Assembly (NCBI GenBank): GCA_002257025.1
Contig: NCHA01000001.1
Span: 186,001 to 250,000, forward strand
Length of the DNA: 64,000 nucleotides
Source of the DNA: Sphingobacteriales bacterium 16-39-50
GTDB lineage: Bacteria > Bacteroidota > Bacteroidia > Sphingobacteriales > Sphingobacteriaceae
Direction of reading: 5' to 3'
A model generated the notes under the pieces. The model made no database searches, was not told where the DNA came from, and saw nothing but the letters and a program-made list of their open reading frames with translations. Shown one piece after another: positions 56,726-64,000 of the stretch (its first letter is position 1; the number at the start of each line of letters is the position of its first letter). A program made the position numbers and the translations under genes.

Positions 56726-57949
56726 TTGAGAATGAATAAAGAAAAAGACGGAATTGCACCAGTTTATGTCAGGATAAACGTCAACGGTGCCCGAGTTGAA
56801 ATGTCACTAAAGAAATCTGTAAAAATCGCAGATTGGAACCCATCAAAAGGAATCGCAAAAACCAAGAACACTGACCTTAAAATTCTGAACAATTATTTGG
56901 AAGAAGTAAAGGGTCTTTTTTCATCCTATTACAGGGAAATGGTCTTAGCTAAAAAACTTATAACTCCGGAAGCCCTCAAAAACCAGTTTCTGGGCATACA
57001 GGAACAGGAGAACACACTCCTATCCCTGATCGAATATCATAACCTGCAAATGAAAGAGGTTCTTGCCCAAGGAACAATCAAAAACTATTATACGACTGCG
57101 AAGTATCTGAAGGAGTTTGTTTCAGCACAATTCAAAAAGCAAGACATATACCTTACCGAGTTGGATTACCAGTTTATTACACAATTCGAATACTTTCTAA
57201 GAACTTATGTCCCTACTGATCATCACAAGGGAATGGAGAACAATGGGGTAATGAAACATCTGGCGCGTTTTCGTAAGGTGATACGATTAGGTGTGAAGCT
57301 AGGATGGATGGATAAAAATCCCTTTGAGCTGTTTAAGCTTAAGTTGCAAAAGGTTGAAAGAGGGTATCTGACAAGCGAGGAGCTCATTTCCATTGAGGAA
57401 AAATCGTTTAGCCTTCAGCGGATTCAATACGCCAAGGACTTATTTGTATTTAGTTGTTATACCGGTATGGCATATATAGATGTCATGCAACTAACGCCAG
57501 ACAGTATCATTTTAGGAATTGACGGCAATTACTGGATTAAAACTATTCGGGAAAAAACCGATACCTCAGTCAACGTTCCGATCTTGCCCAAAGCAGCCTA
57601 TATTATAGCCAAGTACAAGGATAACCCCAGATCCATTGCAAAGGGTAGTCTTTTCCCAATGATATCGAATCAGAAATTAAACTGCTACTTGAAAGAAGTT
57701 GGAGATCTATGCGGGATTAAAAAGAATCTGACATTCCATTTAGCCAGGCACACCTTTGCCACCTCTGTTACCCTATCCAATGGCGTTCCCATTGAAACGG
57801 TGAGTAAAATACTGGGACATACTACCATCCGGACTACACAGATCTACGCGAAGGTAGTGGAACAGAAGGTCAGCCAGGATATGGCTGTTTTACGGGAAAA
57901 GCTTGAACTGAACTCTCTAAAGGCGAAAAAACAATCAAGGAGAGCTTGA
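56726..57949 (+). CDS. Tyrosine recombinase (Bacteroidetes integrase type)
   Basis: 407 residues as read from TTG at 56726. An Arm-DNA-binding region (KEKDGIAPVYVRINVNG), a phage-integrase SAM-like domain (about 95-200) and a catalytic domain with K277, H338-x-x-R341 (FHLARHTFA), H365 (LGHTTIRTT) and Y374. The first catalytic Arg is absent (CYTGMAYIDV), as in the IntDOT-like group. The family N-terminus appears upstream: ATG 56665 reads MLNLK, then one extra A in the A4 run near 56677-56680 puts VKCTRSSSTFGVHFILR into the next frame, so the protein may be N-terminally shortened or frameshifted. Confidence 0.87.
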   Translation: MRMNKEKDGIAPVYVRINVNGARVEMSLKKSVKIADWNPSKGIAKTKNTDLKILNNYLEEVKGLFSSYYREMVLAKKLITPEALKNQFLGIQEQENTLLSLIEYHNLQMKEVLAQGTIKNYYTTAKYLKEFVSAQFKKQDIYLTELDYQFITQFEYFLRTYVPTDHHKGMENNGVMKHLARFRKVIRLGVKLGWMDKNPFELFKLKLQKVERGYLTSEELISIEEKSFSLQRIQYAKDLFVFSCYTGMAYIDVMQLTPDSIILGIDGNYWIKTIREKTDTSVNVPILPKAAYIIAKYKDNPRSIAKGSLFPMISNQKLNCYLKEVGDLCGIKKNLTFHLARHTFATSVTLSNGVPIETVSKILGHTTIRTTQIYAKVVEQKVSQDMAVLREKLELNSLKAKKQSRRA

Positions 57950-58058
57950 TATGACCCAGACAACCATATACACTATCGATTAATTAAGTTTCAGATTTTT
58001 CTCCAAGTCCTATTTTTTTTAAAATCCTTTTGCAGACAAGAAATTTGGCTTCCTGGGA

Positions 58059-58277
58059 TCACCTTTTGTTCTTCAGCGTTTGGTAGTAATAACTGAAGGG
58101 ATAGCCATAATAAATCTGCTCAATTGGATCCGGCTTCTCCTTTTCATTGTTTTCTTCTGTCGCTTCGCTGGCCTGCATTTTTACTATCTTCTTCCTTAGT
58201 TTGAGCAACAGCCGGTTCCTACTCGAATCCAATCGCTTAAGCTGTATTCTGAACTTGCAAAAACTCTGAAACCCGCA
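58059..58277 (-). pseudogene. Possible gene fragment, unrecognised
   Basis: An open minus-strand frame of 72 codons between stops, with the protein-like end RKKIVKMQASEATEENNEK and then PIEQIYYGYPFSYYYQTLKN. The first ATG gives only 39 residues. It may be the 3' end of a truncated gene or a small gene with a non-ATG start. The flanking 57950-58058 shows nothing else. Confidence 0.3.
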
Positions 58278-58306
58278 TTACGTATGAGTTGTTGGCAGGT
58301 TTGCTT

Positions 58307-58480
58307 TTATTTTAATCTTGCCATAATTTCACCAATTGATATTGCAAAAACAACATCTTTAAAATCAGAATCAGCCGGTAATCCAAAAGACATCAATCCA
58401 ATTATTTTATTATCATTTACCAAAGCCCCCCCAGACATACCAACATTAGCTAATATTTGCTCTGTATATATTTTACTTTT
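58307..58480 (-). pseudogene. C-terminal remnant of a trypsin-like serine protease
   Basis: On the minus strand 57 codons read ILANVGMSGGALVNDNKIIG, then LMSFGLPADSD and VVFAISIGEIMARLK, then a stop. GMSGGALVN is the usual loop around the catalytic Ser of trypsin/Deg-type proteases. The catalytic His and Asp parts are missing: a TAG lies directly upstream. Stop codon at 58307-58309. Confidence 0.6.
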
Positions 58481-58671
58481 CTATTTCACATAAGGAATTA
58501 TTGTAATTATTTATTTATACTTTCACTTTCATTATTTATCTATTTACCTGACCCCCTATCAAGTTTGAAATAAATCATAAATATTTATTAAATAATTTTA
58601 ATAATTAACGTTTATGGCTTAATTCCAAAGCCACAAATCATTTTAAAAAAACCACCACTGCAAAGCTCATT

Positions 58672-60339
58672 ATGACCAACCCTTTATCAAACAAAAACAT
58701 ACCATCCAAGCATATCAGTTTTATTAATATTATTTTACAAAACTCAAATGCACCTTTAAAAACGATATTATTCTATACTGTTTTATCGGGGATAGCTAAC
58801 GCAGGCTTATTATCCGTGATAAACAGTGCATCAAATTCAGCGAACAATGGCACCGTTAATATAAGATATGTTGCTCTTTTTGCTATTGAAATAGCTATTT
58901 TTTATATAACCAAACGCTATATCCTCAGAAAGTCTGTTGAAATTGTTGAGGTCTCTATTTACAATATCCGTCTTCGTCTTTTAGAAAAGTTGCGCAATTG
59001 CGAACTATTTGCGATGGAGCTTATTGGCAAATCAGAAATATTTACCCGTATCTCTAATGATGCGAATTTTATTTCACAATCTGCCGCAGTGATTGTCAAT
59101 GCAACTCAGGCAGTTGTGCTGGTATTTTTCACATTGCTTTACATTGCTTATTTATCTTTCAAGGCATTTTTGATAACTGTTGCTGTTATTTCATTTGGCA
59201 CAACTTATTATTTACGCAGGCAAAAAGAAATAAATCAAGAGTTAAGGGCAGTTAATCTTAATGAGACAGCATTATATGATCAGGTAGAAAATCTAATCAA
59301 TGGCTTTAAGGAGATAAAGATTAACTCTCTTAAAAATGACAACCTCTTTGATGATATAAAGGAAACATCTACCATAGGTAAGGATACTAAAATAAAAACA
59401 GGCTTACGGTTTGTTGTGGGCTTTATGTTTTCAGAAATGGTATTTTATTTACTGCTTGCCTCAGTAGTATTCTTACTGCCACAGTTTAATAACATGTTTC
59501 CAAGCACCTTAACCAGACTTACAGCGGCAATTTTATTCATTATTGGCCCCTTAGAGAATATAGTATCAACCATTCCTTTGTTTATCAAAGCTAATATTGC
59601 AACAGACAACATTCAAAAGCTAGAAAGTAGAATTGATGAAGCGAAAGACATGAATACTCAGCAAATCCCTTCTTCAGATTTACTGGAATTTAAAAAAATT
59701 GAACTTAAAGATTTACTTTTTAAATACGTTGATGAGAATCGACAATCAACTTTTGCACTTGGTCCGATTAACTACACCTTTAAGAAAGGAGAGATTTTGT
59801 GCATTGTAGGAGGTAATGGCAGTGGTAAATCCACCTTCCTTAAATTATTAACTAGTCTATATCAGCCAGAATCTGGAACGCTTACTTTAAATGATGTACC
59901 TATTACTGCTGAAAACTTTCTGCAATACCGTGAGCTATTCTCTATTGTGTTTACAGATTTTTATCTGTTCCCTAAAATTTATGGCGTTGAAAAGCTAAGT
60001 GCAGAAAAGGTAAATAAGTTCATCGAACTAATGGGATTAAAAGGAAAGACATTTTTTGATGGAGAGAAGTTTACAAACGTTAAACTTTCAACCGGTCAGC
60101 GTAAAAGGCTTGCTTTTATCTGTTGTTTACTTGAAGACAAACCAATTATGGTTTTGGATGAGGTAACTGCCGATCAGGATCCTGAATTTAAGAAATTCTT
60201 CTATTTAACTATTTTACCAGATTTGAAAAAACAAGGAAAGACTGTTATCATGGTATCTCATGATGATAAATATTTTGAACAATTTGACAGGATAGTTAAG
60301 ATGGAATATGGTAAACTAGTAGATTACCCAATAGCCTAA
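58672..60339 (+). CDS. Cyclic-peptide-type ABC exporter (SyrD/PvdE-like)
   Basis: 555 residues: six-helix membrane domain (about 30-320) and an ATPase domain with Walker A GGNGSGKST (about 381-389), signature LSTGQRKRL (about 472) and Walker B PIMVLDEVTADQDP. The TGQRKR signature and DEVTADQDP are typical of the cyclic peptide export group found in nonribosomal peptide clusters. It ends 8 bases before the megasynthase start, so it is the first gene of the cluster operon and probably exports its product. Confidence 0.85.
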   Translation: MTNPLSNKNIPSKHISFINIILQNSNAPLKTILFYTVLSGIANAGLLSVINSASNSANNGTVNIRYVALFAIEIAIFYITKRYILRKSVEIVEVSIYNIRLRLLEKLRNCELFAMELIGKSEIFTRISNDANFISQSAAVIVNATQAVVLVFFTLLYIAYLSFKAFLITVAVISFGTTYYLRRQKEINQELRAVNLNETALYDQVENLINGFKEIKINSLKNDNLFDDIKETSTIGKDTKIKTGLRFVVGFMFSEMVFYLLLASVVFLLPQFNNMFPSTLTRLTAAILFIIGPLENIVSTIPLFIKANIATDNIQKLESRIDEAKDMNTQQIPSSDLLEFKKIELKDLLFKYVDENRQSTFALGPINYTFKKGEILCIVGGNGSGKSTFLKLLTSLYQPESGTLTLNDVPITAENFLQYRELFSIVFTDFYLFPKIYGVEKLSAEKVNKFIELMGLKGKTFFDGEKFTNVKLSTGQRKRLAFICCLLEDKPIMVLDEVTADQDPEFKKFFYLTILPDLKKQGKTVIMVSHDDKYFEQFDRIVKMEYGKLVDYPIA

Positions 60340-60347
60340 CCAAATAA

Positions 60348-63300
60348 ATGAGAGAAAGATTTATATTTCATAATTATGAAAAATACAAAAATGTTGTTTC
60401 GATTTTACTTGAGCGTCATAACGACTCTTTACAAAAACAATTAACTTTTGTAAAAGACTCCCAAACCGAAGACAGCATTACTTACTCTGAACTAATCAAT
60501 GGTGCAAAAAAGCTACTCTCCTACATTCAGGCTAAGGGAATTAAAAAAGGCGATGAATTAATCATTCAGTTAGAAGATAACAGAAGATTTTTAATCGCGT
60601 TTACTGCCTGTTTATTAGGCAATATCATCGCTGTACCACTTGTTACTGGCACTCAAGATGAACATAAAAAAAAAGTAAAAAATGTATGGGCAAAAATGAA
60701 AAGCCCGTATCTATTAGGTGATACGGAAGTTTTAAAAAGATTGGAGGATTTTTTTTCAGATCCTTTTCACGCAGATTCCAAATGGTGGAAAAATATCCAG
60801 CATACTGTTTATGAATGGCCCTCTACAATTCATGAAGTAGCTGATGCTGAAATTGATGAAAATGCACTTTCTAATGATATTGCCTATCTCCAATTTTCAT
60901 CAGGTTCAACGGGAGATCCCAAAGGTGTTATTGTTAGTCACGCTAATATTCTACACAATACGGATAGCTTACTTAATTCTTCGGAAAGCTCAAGTGATGA
61001 AACCATAGTTTCATGGCTGCCCTTAAGTCATGATATGGGTTTGGTTGGATGTTTTTTGGCTGGAATTTTAGGTAATCAGACGCTCGTCCTTATTCCAACA
61101 AATCTTTTTATCCGGAATCCAATTATATGGATGGAAAAAATACATCAACACAGAGGAAATATTTCATTCTCCCCAAACTTCGGATATAAATACTTTTTAC
61201 AGGAATGGCAAAAAAAAAGGCCTCTGGTTAATTGGGATTTGAGCTGTCTACGAATCATTTATAACGGAGCGGAACAAATTTCACCTGTTATTATTAATGA
61301 TTTTATACTGGCACTGGAAGAACAATCACTAAGAAAAACCTCCATGATGCCCTGTTATGGGCTTGCTGAAGCTACTTTAGCAGTTTCATTTCATCAACCC
61401 GGTACACCTGTAAAAATGCTTATTACAGACAGATTGCAACTTGGTATCGGTAATACCATTATTATATTAAGTGATCATTCAGACAAGAGCATCAGCTTAG
61501 TATCATGTGGTAAGCCAATCCAACATGTTCAAGTTAGAATATCAAGCGAAAAGGGTGTTTTATTGCCAGCAAATACGATTGGACTTATAGAGATAAAAGG
61601 AGCAAATGTAACGGAAGGGTATTATCAGGAGGAAAGTAATCAACCTTTTTCCCCAGATCAATGGTTATTTACAGGCGACATTGGCTTTTTGCATGATGAT
61701 GAATTATATGTGGTGGGCCGTTTTAAAGAAATGATAATCATTAATGGCGTTAACTATTATCCTTATGATCTTGAGAAAGTACTGGAAGCAACAGACTCTC
61801 AAAAATTTGCACTTACCAAAGTAGCGGTGGCCGGTATCCTCCTAAAAGATCAAAATCAAGAATCGTTGATTGTTTTTGTAACATTCCGTTCTAATGGCGA
61901 AACGTTCAAACCGATTGAAGAATTGGTAAGACGAACTATAATGAAACACTTTGGCTTGGTTGTAAGCGATGTTGTAGCTGTAAAACGCATTCCAAAAACC
62001 ACAAGCGGCAAATTGCAAAGGAGGAAATTAGCAGAAGATTATATCATTAATTTACAGCCAAAAGTAATTGATAAACATTCACCTACGACTACCGGAATGT
62101 ATCAGGAAGAAAAAGTATTTATACAAACTATTCATTCTGAAATATTGAAATTATACGGCTTCACTGATATTAAAAACGACCAGGCTCTTGTTGAACAAGG
62201 CTTTGATTCTTTAAGGGGCACAGAACTAATTACTGCATTAAACAAAATATTAGGAATAAACCTAAGCCCTACTATCGTTTATGAATATCCCACAATTACC
62301 GAACTGGCAAACTATCTTACGCAGATAAAATCTGGATCAAAGAAAGAAATTGTTGGGAATTCAAAGAATCTAACTTCATATGAACCTGTTGCCATTATCG
62401 GAATGTCCTGTGTTTTTCCTGGCGGAGCTAATAGTCCGGAGCAGCTGTGGGATATATTAATGAGTGGCACTGATACTGTGAAAGAGGTGCCTGCAGAAAG
62501 ATGGGATGCCCAAAAATATTATGATGCTGATTACCAGGTTCCTGGCAAGATGAGTACTAAAAATGGTAGTTTTATTGATAATGTGCAGGATTTTGATGCG
62601 GCATTTTTTGGAATCTCCCCTCGCGAAGCAGAATCAATGGATCCACAGCAAAGACTATTGTTAGAGGTAAGCTTTCAGGCTTTGCAAACTTCACGGTATA
62701 CCTTGAAGGATATTCATGGAAGCAATACTGGTGTATTTATCGGTTTTAGCCATAGTGATTATAATAATGCTCATATTTATTCGGGAGATCTTAAAAAAAT
62801 CGATGCTTATTCTTTAACTGGAACAATTTGTAGTACTGCAGCTGGTCGTCTTTCTTATTTTTATAATTTAACAGGGCCAGCATTAATTATTGATACAGCG
62901 TGTTCTTCATCGCTGGTAGCGATTCACAATGCCTGCAGAAGCTTGCAATATGGAGATTGCAATATGGCTCTTGCGGGTGGGGTAAATCTCATTCTTACAC
63001 CAGAGTCTTCGGTTGCTCTTACAAAGGTTCAGGCACTATCACCTGATGGCAGATGCAAAACATTTGATGAAAAAGCAAATGGGTACGGACGTGGAGAAGG
63101 ATGCGGTATTATAATATTAAAACGTTTGCGGGATGCAGAGGCTGATGGAGATAACATTATGGGTGTCATCCGTTCCACGGCCATTAATCATGATGGAAAA
63201 AGTAACGGATTAACCGCGCCAAACGGCCTCGCCCAACAAAGTCTGCTGCAAAAAGCTATCAGTATTTCCGGTATTGCACCAGAAGATATTACGTATGTAG

Positions 63301-64000
63301 AAGCTCACGGAACTGGAACACCGTTGGGAGATCCGCTAGAAATGCAAGCCGTGAATATGGCTTATCAATCTTCAAAAAGAAAGGAAAAGCTTTTAATAGG
63401 GAGTATCAAATCAAATATCGGACATCTTGAATCTGCCGCTGGTATTGCGGGTTTAATAAAAGTGCTGCTATCTTTCAGACATCGCGAAATTCCTGGAAAC
63501 CTTCACTTTGAGAATCCAAATCCTTTAATTTCATGGAATGATGTGGATGTGGAAGTTGTGCATAAAAATAGAAAACTAGATAATAAGCGACTAATAGCAG
63601 GCCTGAGTTCCTTTGGTTTTAGTGGAACTAATTCACATTTGATTGTAGAAGAAGCACCTGCAGAAAAAGGTGAGGGTATTAACCGGAGTTATCAGGCATG
63701 CACTTTATCCGCTCATACTGAGCAAGCGTTGAAGCAAATGGCTTTGAACTTAGCACTGCATTTACAAAATCCAAAGACAGATATTGGTGCTCTTTGTTAT
63801 CATTTAAACCGATCAAACAACTCATTCTCCTACAACTGGCATGCAGTTGTTAAAGATAAAGAGGAACTGCTGCATCAATTAGCCGGACTTGATAATGATA
63901 GTACTGAGATATTTCATCGCAATGATAAACCACAAGGACTCATTGCGTTCCAATTTACCGGCCAGGGAGCCCAGTATATTGGAATGGGGAAAGAATTATA
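60348..64000 (+). CDS. FAAL-ACP-KS-AT megasynthase, modular polyketide/lipopeptide synthase (partial)
   Basis: Open from ATG 60348 to the window end (1217 codons). Domains in order: fatty acyl-AMP ligase, residues about 20-575 (FSSGSTGDPKG at 183-193, SWLPLSHDMGLVG, CYGLAEATLAVSF, KTTSGKLQRR); carrier protein, about 590-665, with phosphopantetheine Ser621 in EQGFDSLRG; ketosynthase, about 678-1105, with Cys852 (DTACSSS), His987 (EAHGTGT) and His1026 (SNIGHLESAAG), all present; start of an acyltransferase at GQGAQ (about 1205). FAAL domains load a fatty acid as acyl-adenylate onto the carrier, and the KS would extend it. The chain is cut by the window. Confidence 0.93.
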   Translation, partial: MRERFIFHNYEKYKNVVSILLERHNDSLQKQLTFVKDSQTEDSITYSELINGAKKLLSYIQAKGIKKGDELIIQLEDNRRFLIAFTACLLGNIIAVPLVTGTQDEHKKKVKNVWAKMKSPYLLGDTEVLKRLEDFFSDPFHADSKWWKNIQHTVYEWPSTIHEVADAEIDENALSNDIAYLQFSSGSTGDPKGVIVSHANILHNTDSLLNSSESSSDETIVSWLPLSHDMGLVGCFLAGILGNQTLVLIPTNLFIRNPIIWMEKIHQHRGNISFSPNFGYKYFLQEWQKKRPLVNWDLSCLRIIYNGAEQISPVIINDFILALEEQSLRKTSMMPCYGLAEATLAVSFHQPGTPVKMLITDRLQLGIGNTIIILSDHSDKSISLVSCGKPIQHVQVRISSEKGVLLPANTIGLIEIKGANVTEGYYQEESNQPFSPDQWLFTGDIGFLHDDELYVVGRFKEMIIINGVNYYPYDLEKVLEATDSQKFALTKVAVAGILLKDQNQESLIVFVTFRSNGETFKPIEELVRRTIMKHFGLVVSDVVAVKRIPKTTSGKLQRRKLAEDYIINLQPKVIDKHSPTTTGMYQEEKVFIQTIHSEILKLYGFTDIKNDQALVEQGFDSLRGTELITALNKILGINLSPTIVYEYPTITELANYLTQIKSGSKKEIVGNSKNLTSYEPVAIIGMSCVFPGGANSPEQLWDILMSGTDTVKEVPAERWDAQKYYDADYQVPGKMSTKNGSFIDNVQDFDAAFFGISPREAESMDPQQRLLLEVSFQALQTSRYTLKDIHGSNTGVFIGFSHSDYNNAHIYSGDLKKIDAYSLTGTICSTAAGRLSYFYNLTGPALIIDTACSSSLVAIHNACRSLQYGDCNMALAGGVNLILTPESSVALTKVQALSPDGRCKTFDEKANGYGRGEGCGIIILKRLRDAEADGDNIMGVIRSTAINHDGKSNGLTAPNGLAQQSLLQKAISISGIAPEDITYVEAHGTGTPLGDPLEMQAVNMAYQSSKRKEKLLIGSIKSNIGHLESAAGIAGLIKVLLSFRHREIPGNLHFENPNPLISWNDVDVEVVHKNRKLDNKRLIAGLSSFGFSGTNSHLIVEEAPAEKGEGINRSYQACTLSAHTEQALKQMALNLALHLQNPKTDIGALCYHLNRSNNSFSYNWHAVVKDKEELLHQLAGLDNDSTEIFHRNDKPQGLIAFQFTGQGAQYIGMGKEL

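Larger units (their letters stand above)
56391..64000 (+). mobile_element. Integrative genomic island at tRNA-Pro (left part)
   Basis: Inferred from a tyrosine recombinase directly behind a tRNA 3' end, eroded gene pieces, and a biosynthetic cluster not typical of the surrounding housekeeping genes. No second copy of the tRNA 3' end is visible in the window, so the right boundary lies outside. The presumed attL is the tRNA T-arm to 3' end (about 56360-56391). Confidence 0.6.

Noticed and set aside
58500..58671. Promoter for the exporter-megasynthase operon
   Set aside because: CAAGTTTG near 58560 resembles TAnnTTTG but lacks the TA; no convincing element was found, so none is listed.

Overview
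The window looks like a chromosomal segment of a Bacteroidota bacterium, most likely Sphingobacteriaceae (Pedobacter-like). Reasons: low-to-moderate GC; promoters of the TAnnTTTG type instead of TATAAT, seen before tRNAs, rpsO, higB and pgpH; almost no Shine-Dalgarno sequences; Bacteroidota-style LptD, a TonB-dependent receptor with a carboxypeptidase-like plug extension, and an integrase of the Bacteroidetes tyrosine-recombinase type. Species identity cannot be settled by reading alone.

Layout. 1-4267: methionine block (tail of a trans-sulfuration PLP enzyme, SAM-I riboswitch, metY, metX, homoserine dehydrogenase). 4266-17259: housekeeping and envelope genes (SGNH hydrolase, E2 acyltransferase, cinA, lptD, amidase, MCE protein, RNase Z, STAS protein, purC, phoH, SAM hydroxide adenosyltransferase). 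17313-28003: MsbA-like ABC exporter, beta-CASP nuclease, DUF1015-serA-serC, rpe with a TonB receptor, and a nucleotidyltransferase paired with a tiny protein. 28100-36227: pnp, rpsO, two thioesterases, ddl and a tight PASTA-rhodanese-mltG-thioesterase-YihY run. 36323-37392: tRNA-Ser(UGA) followed by repeats and a higBA toxin-antitoxin module. 37389-44790: four co-directional genes of the planctomycete cytochrome type (DUF1549/DUF1553, DUF1501, NHL, DUF2231-cytochrome). 45013-50459: BASS symporter, M81 peptidase, tRNA-Arg, PgpH-like HD phosphodiesterase. 50576-52520: tRNA-Ser(GCU), a string of hairpins, GIY-YIG protein, one broken and one intact ORF6N gene. 52642-56051: azurin, lipoprotein, unknown secreted protein, OmpA-family protein.

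56317 to the end: tRNA-Pro(UGG), then a tyrosine recombinase, eroded gene remnants, a cyclic-peptide-type ABC exporter, and the start of a multidomain megasynthase (fatty acyl-AMP ligase, carrier protein, ketosynthase, beginning of acyltransferase) that runs off the window. This is best read as an integrative island at tRNA-Pro carrying a lipid-initiated polyketide or lipopeptide cluster with its own exporter, and is the most promising part of the window. Its product and novelty cannot be decided here because most of the assembly line lies beyond base 64000.

Smaller items worth attention: a hairpin hiding a rare Shine-Dalgarno in front of metX, inverted-repeat sites before the integrase, an apparent one-base frameshift in the integrase 5' end, an ORF6N gene broken by a 20-base palindromic insert, and structured repeats downstream of both tRNA-Ser genes.
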